Shown here piece by piece: positions 33,990 to 43,526 of a DNA stretch of 64,000 bases. A program made the translations under genes and the position numbers. Numbering within the stretch: the stretch's first letter is position 1; each line of letters begins with the position of its first letter. Below the pieces are notes generated by a model that made no database searches, was not told where the DNA came from, and saw only the letters and a program-made list of their open reading frames with translations. The stretch covers positions 35,050 to 99,049 of the forward strand of contig CAWDLN010000004.1 of the NCBI GenBank assembly GCA_963803115.1. The letters run 5' to 3'. This DNA is from DATBGZ01 sp963803115 (lineage in GTDB: Bacteria; Actinomycetota; Actinomycetes; Mycobacteriales; Micromonosporaceae).

Positions 33990-36365
33990 TTAATTGATCT
34001 GAATATGCATCTCGGGGAATGGCTCGCTGATCACCCGGATCTGCACGCCGTACCCGGGCAGCCAACCCCGTGGTTCGGCAGCGACTCGAACCAGTACATG
34101 TCCGTGTCGCGGAATGTGTCGTTGCCAGGCAGGCTCGGCACGATCCGCTCCGTGCTGTTCTGGTGCAACGTCATACCGTCCGTCGCGCTCTTGCTAAACG
34201 GTGCGTCGTACACCTGGACCCGAGCCCGCCAGGGCGCCGAGCGTCAGAGCATCGGCGTCGGGTGCGCATCGATGTACAGGTTCCGACCCGGCCCGGGTGG
34301 ACGAAGGTGTCGTTGTCCGCCGAAGGACGTGTCCCAGTAGGAGATCAGCAGGCCCTGCTGGTACGCGTAGTGGTCCACGTAGTCCGGCCGCGTGTTCAGA
34401 TAGCCGAAGTAGTACGGACCCGTCTTAAGGTACTGGTCGTATGAGATGTACGACCGGTAGCCGGCGATGTAGTAGTTGTCGAACTGGCGACGCGGTCGCC
34501 CGACCCGCGAGAAGCCGTTCAGGGTCCAGCCGCGGCGCCGGTCTCGGCGCCGTCGCTGAGGACGGTCGCGCCCGCGGTGATCGCGATGTCGTCGAGGAAG
34601 ATGCCGTCGGCACCCCGCGTCGTTGCCGCGGCCGGCCGTCGGTCGAGTAGCGGAACCGCAGTCCGATCGTCTGGCCGGCGTAGGCCGACAGGTCGAACGT
34701 CGCCGGCTTGGTAGGCCGCGGTGCCGTCGATCCCGTTGCCCTCGGCCGGCTGGGTGATATTGCCGGCGACCGGCGTGAAGCCGCCGTCCGTGCTACCTCG
34801 ACGTAGGCGTAGTCACAGGGGTCCGTAGCCGCAGTCCTCGATGTCCTAGCGGGCCTGGAAGGTCAGCGATGCGGTGCCTGCCGGGAGGTCGACCGTCCGG
34901 GTCATCGTGTTGCTCAGGTCGTTGCCGTTGCCGCAGTACCACTGCTTGGTTCCGCTCGAACGGCGCGCCGACGTTGGTGGTCACCGCCTTCTGCGGGCAG
35001 CACCACGACCGCGGCCTGCGGCTTGGTGTTGTACTCCTGCGGGCCGAGCTTGAGGGTGCGCTTCTGGCCGGCCTCGACGACCGCGTAGTCGAGCCAGCCG
35101 AGCTGCAGCTTGTTCCACGCGCCGAGGTCGCCAGCGCGCTCGCCGATGCCCTGGTCGTTCTTGGCGCCGAGCCGGCTCTGGGCCATCAGGGTCCAGTGCT
35201 CGTTGTTGTTGTCTCCGCCGGAGATGATGTTGTAGTCGTCCGGCAGGCCGAGGTCGTGGCCGTACTCGTGGTAGAAGACGCTCCGGCCGCCGTTCTCCGG
35301 CTGGATGGTGTAGTCGCCGATCCAGATGCCGGTGTCGCCGATCTGGGTGCCGCCGATCGGGTGTCCGGCCGGGCCGTCTGCCCGATGCCGGTGCTGGAAG
35401 GCGTACCAGCGGTGGCTCCAGATCGCGTCCTCGCCCTAGATCGGGTCACCGTCGGCCTGGTCGCCGCCGGCGTGAACGATCTGGAAGTGGTCGATGTAGC
35501 CGTCGGGCTCGTTGAAGTTGCCGTCGCCGTCGAAGTCGTAGCGGTCCCACTGGTCGAAGGACTTGAGGTCGGCGTTGATCTGGGCGTCGGTGCGGCCCGG
35601 CGGCCATCTGGTCGGCGACCCACTGGTTGGCGGCGTCCCGGACGAGGTTCCAGGTGTTGCTGCAGACGATCGAGGCCGCACGGGAAGCCGTTCGAACGGC
35701 CGTACCGGGCCTCGTTGTACTTGACCTTGACCCAGTCGGTGACCTCACCGTCGACGCTGTAGCGGCCCGAGGACTGCGCCTCGTAGTATGTCTTCAGCGA
35801 CTCGCCGCCGGCCGTGCCGAAGTACAGGTTCCGGTAGTAGTCCGCGGCTGTAGTCCGGCTGCCACACGGTCGAGTTGTCCACCGTGCGGTCGGGCTCCGG
35901 GATCTCGTTGTTCGCGGCCCGTCGAACCGGGTCGGGCCGGGGATGGCCGGGTTGGTGTCCTCGTCCGGGTAGTCGGGTGCCGCTCGTCACCGAACTCGGC
36001 GAGGACGACGAAGATCTTGTCGGTCTTCTCGCGGTCGAGCTCGACGTACTGGTCCTTGTTGTTTACCTTGCCGACCTTGACGACGGTGCTTCCGTTCTTC
36101 TGCTCTGGCTTGAACTTGCCGCTGAGCACACCGTCGACTGCTTCCTTGCGCAGCGCGGCGTACTTGTCGCCGGCTTGGTTGGGCAGACTGTCCGACGGCG
36201 TGGCCGTCTGGGCCTCGGGTGCCACAGCTGCGGGACCGACCTGTGCCAATGCGGGGGCATCAGCGCAACCGTCGCTGCCGCAAGCGACACCACGGCCGTA
36301 CCGATCAAGACTTTGCGCTTGGGCAGATTGCGCAAGTTCAATTCGCGCAGGGGTAGTTTTCGCAC
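33990..36365 (-). pseudogene. Secreted M6 metalloprotease (immune inhibitor A-like), many frameshifts
   Basis: GTG 36365, after GGAGG, starts a signal peptide (KRKVLIGTAVVSLAAATVAL). In successive frames follow a propeptide (DKYAALRKEAVDGVLSGKF), INADLKSFDQWDRYDFDGD, GYIDHFQIVHAGGDQ, the zinc motif HEYGH (35256-35270) with LGLPDDYN, WNKLQLGWLDY and a C-terminal domain ending MHIQIN at the TAA at 33990. The total span of about 790 codons is full length for immune inhibitor A-type M6 proteases. At least eight frame changes are needed, plus one in-frame TAG at about 35436 where relatives have Gln. Either the gene is dying or this region is badly sequenced. Confidence 0.82.
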
Positions 36366-36396
36366 GTTGAACCTCCGGGGTAAGGGGGCAAAGCGT

Positions 36397-36413
36397 CCAT
36401 CTGGGTCAGATGG
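36397..36413 (-). promoter_or_regulatory. Palindrome upstream of the M6 protease
   Basis: CCATCTG-GGT-CAGATGG is a perfect 7-3-7 inverted repeat 32-48 bp before the protease GTG. It could be an operator or a leader hairpin. The rest of the 36366-36664 gap shows only a TTGACA at about 36507 and no gene. Confidence 0.45.
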
Positions 36414-36664
36414 GTGAAGAACGGCCCAGCCGCACCCGGCATCAGTCATCCGGGTATGACCGTGCAGATGAGCGACGCTACCGATGCACCCATGCGCATG
36501 GAAGATATTGACAATAGGGGTTTCCCTCGTCTCCAAGTCGCCGAGCCGCGGGTTGGCAACGGCTGGATGACAACCTCTTATCGTCGGACGAGGTTGGCCG
36601 TACGGTTGGTACTGCTGCGATTTCGGAGCGTGACGGTCAGCCGAAGGGTCGATGGGCGAGCTCA

Positions 36665-36689
36665 CAGCAAACTTTCAGAGAAACCCCAG
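36665..36689 (+). promoter_or_regulatory. Three 11-bp-spaced CAG half-sites before the response regulator
   Basis: CAG triplets at 36665, 36676 and 36687, each in a (T/A)(T/C)(A/C)CAG or CCCAG context, recur every 11 bp. The last ends 35 bases before the chosen ATG 36724. OmpR-family regulators bind direct repeats with one helical turn between centres. The same array, at the same distance from the ATG, precedes the htrA-like gene. Confidence 0.55.
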
Positions 36690-36723
36690 CAGGTGCTAAG
36701 ACGGACGGCGGAGGATGACGCGT

Positions 36724-37480
36724 ATGGGAGTTCGAGGCGGGGCGGTGCAATCCGGGGGCACCGTCGGCACGGACGCCCGGCAAGAGGGGGCGCAGGCTCG
36801 GCCGAGGCTGCTCGTCGTCGAGGACGATCCCAACATCCTCGAACTGCTCTCCGCGAGCCTGCGCTTCGCCGGCTTCGACGTGGCCACCGCGACCAGCGGC
36901 AGCGCGGCGGTCAGCGCGGCCAAGGACCGCCGGCCCGACCTGGTCGTGCTCGACGTGATGCTGCCCGACCTCGACGGCTTCGAGGTCATCCGGCTGCATG
37001 CGCGAGGGCGGCACGCGTACCCCGGTGGTCTTCCTGACCGCCCGGGACGCCACCGACGACAAGATCCGCGGGCTGACCCTGGGCGGCGACGACTACGTCA
37101 CCAAGCCGTTCAGCCTGGAGGAGCTGACCGCCCGGATCCGGGCCGTGCTGCGGCGCACCGCCACCGGCGAGCAGGCGCCCTCCCGGCTCACCTTCGCCGA
37201 CCTGGAGCTGGACGAGGAGACCCACGAGGTGCACCGGGCCGGCCAGCGGGTGCAGCTCTCGCCGACCGAGTTCAAGCTGCTGCGCTACCTGATGCTCAAC
37301 GCCAACCGGGTGCTGTCCAAGGCGCAGATCCTCGACCACGTGTGGAACTACGACTTCCGCGGCGACGACAACATCGTCGAGTCGTACATCTCCTACCTGC
37401 GGCGCAAGGTCGACAACACCCAGCCCCGGCTGATCCACACCCTGCGCGGCGTCGGGTACGTGCTGCGCAAGCCGGCGTGA
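36724..37480 (+). pseudogene. OmpR-family response regulator, one frameshift
   Basis: The receiver domain starts LLVVEDDPNILELLSASLRF, with phosphoacceptor Asp in LVVLDVMLPDLDGFEV. At about 36997 the frame changes: VIRL is followed in the next frame by MREGGTRTPVVFLTARDATD, KPFSLEELTARIRA and the winged helix DNIVESYISYLRRKVD and GVGYVLRKP. Removing one C restores one gene of about 252 residues. ATG 36724 is preferred over 36715 because GGAGG lies nine bases before it. The kinase gene overlaps by four bases. The order regulator-kinase-PDZ protease resembles mprA-mprB-pepD. Confidence 0.88.
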
Positions 37481-39044
37481 CCGGACCGCCTACCTCACCG
37501 GAACCCGTCGTGGTACCGCCGCCCGAGTCCACAGGGGACTCGGGCGCGTCCATTGTGGAGGCGGACGCGACGGAAGCCCAGGCCGAACCGAAGAGGGGCT
37601 GGCTTGCGCGCACGCCACTTCGGGTGAAGCTCGTCGCGGTCATGCTGGCGCTTGTGTCGTTGGCCCTGATGGTGATCGGGTCAGCCAGCGCGTTCGCCCT
37701 ACGGAGCTATCTGGTCGGCCGGGTTGACGGACAACTGCGCAGCCAATTGGCCCGGTACGGCGCGGTCGCCCAAGAGATTCCCTGCCGCGACACGCCGATC
37801 AGTATCCCGAGTGACTACCTGGTCGCGATCAGCCGTCCCGAATGCACCGGCATCGGACTGGCTTACGATCGCAACACCTACAAGGCAGACCAGTTGCCAA
37901 AGCTGCCCGAGAACGCCCAACAGGCCCAGCAGCTCGACGAGCCGTACACGGCCGCCTCGACCGACCGTAGCCATCGGTGGCGGCTGATGACCACCCAGCT
38001 GCCCGCCGGGGAGGTGCTCGCCGTCGGGCGAAGATCTGGCCGATGTGGACAGTGCGTTGGACCGACTCGTCGCGGTGAACCTGCTGGTCGGCGCCCTGGT
38101 GTTGGTGACCGTGGCGCTCGGCCGGCGTCTGGCTGATCCGGGCGAGCCTCAAGCCATTGGTCGGCATCGAACGCACCGCCGGTGCCATCGCTGGCGGTGA
38201 TCTGACCCAGCGCGTGCGCGAACAGGACCCGCAACACCGAGCTCGGTCGTCTATCGCGCGCGCTCAACACGATGCTGGGTCAGATCGAGGCCGCGTTCCA
38301 CCGCCCGGGCCGCGTCGGAGGCGCAGGCGGTACGGTCGGAGGAACGCATGCGCCAATTCGTCGCCGATGCATCGCACGAGTTGCGCACGCCGCTCACCAG
38401 CATCCGTGGCTTCGCCGAGCTCTACCGGCAAGGGGCCGCACAGGATCCGGCCGATGTCCTGCGCCGCATCGAAGACGAGGCGGCCCGGATGGGGCTGCTG
38501 GTGGAGGATCTTCTTCTGCTGGCCAGGTTGGATCGCGAACGACCGCTGCACCTCGCACCCGTGCACCTGGCCCAGCTCATCAGCGACGCCGCAGCGGCGG
38601 CGCGTGCGGTGGCACCGGACCGCACGATCGAGGTCAACCTCGGAGCTTCGGCGAGGGGTCTGGTCGTCTCCGGCGACGAGGCCCGCCTGCGGCAAGTGCT
38701 GAACAACCTCGTGACGAACGCACTCACGCACACCCCATCGGGAACGCCGGTGACGCTGGGTCTGCACGAGAACGGCGACCATCAGGCGGTCATCGAAGTG
38801 GCTGACCGGGGTCCCGGGCTCGCGCCGGAACAGGCCGACCGGGTTTTCGAGCGCTTCTACCGCGTGGACAAGGCCCGCACTCGCCGTGCGTCGGCGCGGA
38901 TCGGGTCTGGCGCACAGCGGCGCCGGCCTCGGTCTGGCGATCGTCGCCGCCCTTGTCGCGGCCCACCAAGGCACCGTGGAGGTTGAGTCAACCCCCGGCG
39001 AGGGTGCCACCTTCCGGGTACGTTTGCCGGTCGCCACGCCCTAA
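37477..39044 (+). pseudogene. Membrane sensor histidine kinase (MprB-like), several frameshifts
   Basis: GTG 37477 overlaps the regulator stop. The first helix (LVAVMLALVSLALMVIGSAS) precedes an extracytoplasmic domain, then the frame breaks near 38033. Pieces in other frames supply the second helix (AVNLLVGALVLVTVALG), a HAMP domain (ASLKPLVGIERTAGAIAGG), the H-box FVADASHELRTPLTS, the N-box LRQVLNNLVTNALTHT, GPGLAPEQADRVFERFYR and, after another break near 38885, GAGLGLAIVAALVAAHQG. The frame ends at 39042-39044. At least four single-base indels are needed. The kinase should sense envelope stress and control the neighbouring protease. Confidence 0.85.
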
Positions 39045-39093
39045 GCGCCGAGGAGCTGACCTGGCGTGGAGACCGCGCGAGGCGTGAGACCGC

Positions 39094-39155
39094 GCCGACC
39101 TTGGTCAAATGCGCATGGATGGAGATCGAAGTACGCGCATTTCCCCAAGATCGGC
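39094..39155. repeat. Inverted repeat related to a copy at 31809-31828
   Basis: A 21-bp arm (GCCGACCTTGGTCAAATGCG then C, 39094-39114) is inverted at 39135-39155 with 18 of 21 matches. The right arm also matches CGCATTTGTCCAAGATCGGC at 31809-31828 in 18 of 20 positions. It is probably an interspersed intergenic element that may end the kinase transcript. Confidence 0.6.
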
Positions 39156-39190
39156 AGGGCTCGGCGGGCGGGGGCAGTGCAAGATCAGAA

Positions 39191-39221
39191 TTTCACAGGG
39201 AAGTTTCAGGCAGGTTGCAGG
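39191..39221 (+). promoter_or_regulatory. Three 11-bp-spaced half-sites before the HtrA-like gene
   Basis: CACAGG (39194-39199), TTCAGG (39205-39210) and TGCAGG (39216-39221) repeat with exact 11-bp period. The last CAG ends 35 bases before ATG 39255, the same spacing as the array before the response regulator gene. This predicts direct control of the protease by that regulator. Confidence 0.62.
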
Positions 39222-39254
39222 TTTGCCAAAGTCGTTCAAGGCAAACTCGTTGAC

Positions 39255-40667
39255 ATGAGCGAGAACCAGACGGGTCCCGGCGATGAGGGTCGCACCGAGA
39301 ACGTAAATCCGACGCCCGAGCCGACATCCGCGCCGGGTCCGACCCCCGAGGCGGGATCCGCGCCAGGTCCGACGCCCTGGGCCGCGCCGGCACCGGGTCC
39401 GACCCCGGGAGCCACACCCCCGGCGGGCAACCCCCCGGCTTCCGGCTTTGACCCGTCCCTGGGCTGGGGCCGGCCGGGTGCCGGGCCAGACCCGCAGACG
39501 CAACCGATTCCCCCCGTCGGCCAGACGCCGCCACCGGGCTACCACCCGTACCAGGGTTGGTCGATCCCGGGTCCGCACACCCCGGCCGCGACGCAGCCGA
39601 CGACCGGTGGCGGGATCCGCATGCGCCGTGGCGTACTCGCGGGAGCGGCCGCGCTCGCGATCGCACTCACTGCCGGTGGCGTTGGTGGATTCGTGGGGTA
39701 CGCGCTGCACCCGGACGGATCCCCGCTGCAGGTACCGGCCTCGACCGGCAACGGAAACGCGGCACCCGTGATCGACCGGTCGTCACTGGCCTCCATCGCG
39801 GCTGCCCTACAACCATCCATTGTGGACATTACCACGAGCGCTGGCGAAGGCTCCGGCGTCGTCATCTCGGCCGACGGCGACATCGTTACCAACAACCACG
39901 TCGTCCAGGGCGCACGCAACAACAGCGTGAAGGTGACGTTCAACAGCGGCAAGCAGATCGCCGCGACCGTCGTGGGAACCGACCCGCGCACCGACCTCGC
40001 AGTGATCAAGGTAGACGCGAACAACCTCAGCTTCGCCAAGTGGGGCGACAGCGACTCGGTCCAGGTGGGCGACACGGTGCTCGCCATCGGCAGCCCGCTG
40101 GGGTTGCAGGGCTCGGTCACGGCCGGGATCGTGAGCGCTCTGCACCGCACCATTACGGTGGGCGGCGATCAGCGCACGCAGTTCGACACCGGCAACACGA
40201 CGACCATCGGCGACGCGATCCAGACTGACGCCCCGATCAACCCGGGCAACTCCGGTGGCGCGCTGGTCAACATGAGCGGCGAGGTGATCGGCATCAACAG
40301 TGCGATCGCCACCCAGGGCTCGAACGGCAACATCGGCGTCGGCTTCGCCATCTCGGCGAACAAGGCCAAGTCGGTCGCGGATCAGTTGGCGGCCGGCCAG
40401 AAGGTGAGCCACCCGTTCCTCGGTGTTTCGATCTCGGACTCGGACACGGGCGGCGCGAAGGTGGAAAGTGTGGTCTCCGGCGGCCCGGCGGACAAGGCCG
40501 GCCTCGTCGCAGGCGATGTGGTGACGAAGGTTGGCGACCGTCCGATCAAGGGCTCCGAGGACCTGATCGGTGCCATCCAGGGCAGTACGGTCGGAGCCAC
40601 TCTCCAGCTGACGGTCCAGCACAACGGCTCGGAGAAGACCGTCTCCGTGACAGTCGGCGAGCAGTAG
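39255..40667 (+). CDS. HtrA/PepD-like membrane serine protease with PDZ domain
   Basis: The 470-residue protein has a cytoplasmic Pro/Gly-rich N-terminus with (A)PGPTP repeats (about 20-115), one transmembrane helix (about 126-149), and an S1C trypsin-like domain with His215 (VTNNHVV), Asp247 (DPRTDLAVI) and Ser333 (NPGNSGGALV), followed by one PDZ domain (HPFLGVSI to LQLTVQ). It acts on the outer face of the membrane as protease and chaperone. It follows the two-component system and carries the same candidate regulator box. ATG 39255 is used. A strong terminator follows. Confidence 0.94.
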   Translation: MSENQTGPGDEGRTENVNPTPEPTSAPGPTPEAGSAPGPTPWAAPAPGPTPGATPPAGNPPASGFDPSLGWGRPGAGPDPQTQPIPPVGQTPPPGYHPYQGWSIPGPHTPAATQPTTGGGIRMRRGVLAGAAALAIALTAGGVGGFVGYALHPDGSPLQVPASTGNGNAAPVIDRSSLASIAAALQPSIVDITTSAGEGSGVVISADGDIVTNNHVVQGARNNSVKVTFNSGKQIAATVVGTDPRTDLAVIKVDANNLSFAKWGDSDSVQVGDTVLAIGSPLGLQGSVTAGIVSALHRTITVGGDQRTQFDTGNTTTIGDAIQTDAPINPGNSGGALVNMSGEVIGINSAIATQGSNGNIGVGFAISANKAKSVADQLAAGQKVSHPFLGVSISDSDTGGAKVESVVSGGPADKAGLVAGDVVTKVGDRPIKGSEDLIGAIQGSTVGATLQLTVQHNGSEKTVSVTVGEQ

Positions 40668-40685
40668 ACACCCTGCACCACGAGC

Positions 40686-40726
40686 AACCCCCGGGCGCAC
40701 TCTCCTCCAGCGCCCGGGGGTTCCTT
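40686..40726 (+). terminator. Intrinsic terminator after the HtrA-like gene
   Basis: AACCCCCGGGCGC (40686-40698) pairs perfectly with GCGCCCGGGGGTT (40710-40722), followed by CCTTTGTT. Confidence 0.88.
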
Positions 40727-40761
40727 TGTTCGGGGTTTCTTTGTTCGAGGCCCGCCCCCAG

Positions 40762-40813
40762 TTGGTCACATACTGGGCACTTTTCTGGCGCGAGGTGCCC
40801 AGTTGGTGACCAA
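40762..40813 (-). terminator. Long-stem hairpin after glpK
   Basis: TTGGTCACATACTGGGCAC (40762-40780) is inverted at 40795-40813 with 17 of 19 matches. It lies 27 bp beyond the glpK stop on the minus strand. Confidence 0.7.
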
Positions 40814-40839
40814 GTGGGCACCGAGACAAGGCCGGTGGC

Positions 40840-42378
40840 TCAGAGCCAGTCGAGGGTGCGCGAGACCGCCTTCTTCCAGCGGCGGTAGGCGGCCGCGCGG
40901 TCGGCCTCGGCGAGGGCCGGCTGCCACGTCTGGTCGGCCCGCCAGTTGGCCCGAAGCGCGTCGAGATCGGGCCAGAACCCGATCGCGAGTCCGGCCGCGT
41001 ACGCCGCGCCGAGGCAGGTGGTCTCGGTGACCTCGGGGCGGACGACCGGAACGTTGAGGATGTCCGCCTGCAGTTGCGGCAGGATCTTGCTTACGGTCAT
41101 CCCACCGTCCACTTTGAGCTCTCCGAGCGCGAGGTTGGTGTCCTGCGCCATCGCGTCGACCACCTCCCGCACCTGCCACGCGACCGCGTCGAGCGCCGCC
41201 CGGGCGAGGTGCGCCTTGGTCACATACGCGGTCAGGCCCGCGATCACGCCTCGGGCGTCGGCCCGCCAGTACGGCGCGAAGAGTCCAGAGAACGCCGGTA
41301 CGATCACCGACCCACCGCTGTCCGGCACGGAACCCGCGAGATCGTCCATATCGGACGCCGTCGCGATCAGGCCCAGGTTGTCGCGCAGCCACTGGACCAG
41401 GGAGCCGGCGACCGCGATGGATCCCTCCAGGGCGTAGACCGGCGGCTGGCCCTGCAGCTGGTAGGCCACCGTCGTGATGAGTCCGGCCGAGCTCGTCGTC
41501 GGTGTCGTGCCGGTGTTCTGGAGGAGGAACGCCCCCGTCCCGTAGGTGCACTTGGCGTCCCCGGGGTCGAAGCAGGCCTGACCGAAGAGCGCGGCCTGCT
41601 GGTCCCCGAGCGCACCAGCGACCGGTACGCCGTGCAGTGGCCCGCGCGCGTGACCGTACACAGTGGATGATGGCTGAATCTGCGGCAGCATCGCGCGGGG
41701 CACACCGATCGCTTCGCAGAGCTCGTCATCCCAGTCCACAGTGGATAGATTCATGAGCATGGTCCGGCTGGCGTTGGTCACGTCCGTGATGTGGTGACCG
41801 GTCAGGTTCCAGATCAGCCAGGTGTCCATGGTGCCGAAGAGAATCTCGCCGGCCTCGGCGCGGGAACGAAGCGACGGGTCGGCATCGAGCAGCCACCGGA
41901 CCTTGGGGCCGGAGAAGTACGTGGCCAGCGGGAGCCCGGTGCGGTCCCGGAAGCGGTTGGTCCCGACGTCCCCGGCGAGACGGGCGACGAGCTCGTCGGT
42001 GCGGGTGTCCTGCCACACGATGGCCGGATGTACGGGCTGCCCGGTGCGCCGATCCCAAAGCACTGTCGTCTCGCGCTGGTTGGTGATGCCGATCGCGGCC
42101 AGGTCCGATGCCGCGATGCCGGCCCGGCCCAGCGCGTTGGCGATGCACGACTGCACGTTGAGCCAGATCTCGGCTGGGTCGTGTTCGACCCAGCCCGGAC
42201 GCGGGAAGATCTGCCGGTGCTCGCGCTGGTCGGATGCCACGACGCGGCCGGCGGCGTCGAAGACGATGCATCGGGATGACGTCGTTCCCTGGTCGATCGC
42301 GGCGACGAACCGCGCGGAGCGCCGCCCCGCCGTCGAGGAAGCGCCGGGGACCGGCGGTGAAGGTTCAACAAAGGTCAC
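40840..42378 (-). CDS. glpK: Glycerol kinase
   Basis: The 512-residue FGGY kinase phosphorylates glycerol to glycerol 3-phosphate. It shows the N-terminal ATP loop AAIDQGTTSSRCIVFD, the glycerol-binding NQRETTVLWDR, GDQQAALFGQ and the second FGGY signature KVDGGMTVSKILPQLQADIL. ATG 42378 gives a 25-residue Pro/Ala-rich lead before the fold. No glpF or glpD is adjacent. The region upstream carries a repeat hairpin. Confidence 0.96.
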   Translation of the reverse strand: MTFVEPSPPVPGASSTAGRRSARFVAAIDQGTTSSRCIVFDAAGRVVASDQREHRQIFPRPGWVEHDPAEIWLNVQSCIANALGRAGIAASDLAAIGITNQRETTVLWDRRTGQPVHPAIVWQDTRTDELVARLAGDVGTNRFRDRTGLPLATYFSGPKVRWLLDADPSLRSRAEAGEILFGTMDTWLIWNLTGHHITDVTNASRTMLMNLSTVDWDDELCEAIGVPRAMLPQIQPSSTVYGHARGPLHGVPVAGALGDQQAALFGQACFDPGDAKCTYGTGAFLLQNTGTTPTTSSAGLITTVAYQLQGQPPVYALEGSIAVAGSLVQWLRDNLGLIATASDMDDLAGSVPDSGGSVIVPAFSGLFAPYWRADARGVIAGLTAYVTKAHLARAALDAVAWQVREVVDAMAQDTNLALGELKVDGGMTVSKILPQLQADILNVPVVRPEVTETTCLGAAYAAGLAIGFWPDLDALRANWRADQTWQPALAEADRAAAYRRWKKAVSRTLDWL

Positions 42379-42494
42379 CCGGACAGTTTCGGGCAGTTCG
42401 TACCCGTACCGCCACGACCCCAGGCGCGTCGCACTTATGGGGAGGTCGGCGCCGATTCATCCCACATGTGGTGGTTCGCGAGCTAGGCTCTGAC

Positions 42495-42548
42495 GCAAGG
42501 AAGGGGCCCTTCATGGCCAAAATCCGTATGAAAGGTGCCCTTCCTTGC
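42495..42548. repeat. Hairpin with AAGGAAGGGGCCCTT-type arms
   Basis: GCAAGGAAGGG (42495-42505) is perfectly inverted as CCCTTCCTTGC at 42538-42548 over a 32-base loop. It lies between the divergent glpK and DUF6325-like genes. Similar GAAGGGGCCCTTC repeats are common between genes in Micromonosporaceae, as far as I recall. Confidence 0.6.
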
Positions 42549-42571
42549 ACACCAAACGGGGGTGGGGACGT

Positions 42572-43006
42572 ATGGAAGGCCACGGGCCGGTTGAGTTCGT
42601 CGTCGTAGGCTTCGCCGGCGGCCGGATCGACGAAAGTCTCGGACCGGCGCTGCGTGAGCAGGTGGAACGAGGCACCATCCGGATCATCGACCTGTTGTTC
42701 GTGCAGAAGGGTGAGGACGGATCGCAGCGGTCGTTCGAGCTGTCGGAGGTGTCGAACGACGAGAGGTACGCGCACCTCAACGGTGTGCCGCAGGAAATCG
42801 ACGGGCTGATCGGTCCGGACGACGTGGAACAGATCACGGACGCGTTGGTGCCGGGCACGACCGCCATGGTCGTCCTCTTTGAGCACATGTGGCTGCGTGA
42901 TCTGCGCGCGGCGATCGAGGCCAGCGGCGGGCTCGTCATCCTCGACGAACGGATTCCGGGCCGCGTGGTGGACGAGGTCGACGAAGCCGTGCACGCGACG
43001 GCGTAA
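42572..43006 (+). CDS. DUF6325-like protein
   Basis: The 144-residue soluble protein begins GPVEFVVVGFAGGRIDESLG and contains VERGTIRIIDLLFVQKGEDG and AMVVLFEHMWLRDL. It fits the DUF6325 (DUF1269-related) family of unknown function. ATG 42572 follows GGGGGTGGGGACGT. The next gene encodes an SHOCT-domain protein, a pairing that I recall as common in actinobacteria. Confidence 0.8.
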   Translation: MEGHGPVEFVVVGFAGGRIDESLGPALREQVERGTIRIIDLLFVQKGEDGSQRSFELSEVSNDERYAHLNGVPQEIDGLIGPDDVEQITDALVPGTTAMVVLFEHMWLRDLRAAIEASGGLVILDERIPGRVVDEVDEAVHATA

Positions 43007-43022
43007 CGACGGAGGAGGGGGC

Positions 43023-43349
43023 ATGAGGCGCAGAGGTGGATTGCTCGGGATGGCGGCCCGTACCGCCGTCGTCGCCGGGACAGCGACCGCGGTCTCTGGT
43101 GGAGTGCGGCGCCACCAAGAGAACAAATCTCAGCAGCAGGAACAGCAACAGGCTTGGGAGCAGCAACAGCAGGACGCTGCGCAGCAGGCCCAGGCGCAGC
43201 AATATGCCCAACAGGCCGCCGCCGCGCAGCCTCAGGCCAGCGGCGGAACCGACTTGGCATCGAAGATCAAGCAACTCGCGGACCTGCACGCCGCGGGTGC
43301 GCTCAGCGACGAGGAGTTCGCCGCCGCCAAGGCCAAGCTGCCGAGCTGA
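43023..43349 (+). CDS. SHOCT-domain protein with Gln/Ala-rich linker
   Basis: The 108-residue protein has a basic hydrophobic N-terminus (GLLGMAARTAVVAGTATAVSGG), a Gln/Ala-rich stretch (residues 36-75) and a C-terminal SHOCT domain KIKQLADLHAAGALSDEEF, a short helical pair often linked to oligomerisation. ATG 43023 follows GGAGGAGGGGG. It lies 16 bp after the DUF6325-like gene. Expected operon partner; function unknown. Confidence 0.85.
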   Translation: MRRRGGLLGMAARTAVVAGTATAVSGGVRRHQENKSQQQEQQQAWEQQQQDAAQQAQAQQYAQQAAAAQPQASGGTDLASKIKQLADLHAAGALSDEEFAAAKAKLPS

Positions 43350-43382
43350 GGCCAAGCCGCTCAGCTGAAACAAAATCACGAC

Positions 43383-43414
43383 GCCGCGCGCTCTTCGCCG
43401 AGCGCGCGGCTTTT
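43383..43414 (+). terminator. Intrinsic terminator after the SHOCT gene
   Basis: GCCGCGCGCTC and GAGCGCGCGGC form a perfect 11-bp stem with a 6-base loop, followed by TTTT. Confidence 0.9.
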
Positions 43415-43526
43415 CTCCACTGATACATCTCTAAATGGAGCGAATCGCCCGCTGCGAACCTGACAGAGGCTCGCGCCGGATGGCCCGCCACTTCTACGCT
43501 GCATGCCGAGCGTTAGGAGTCGGGGC

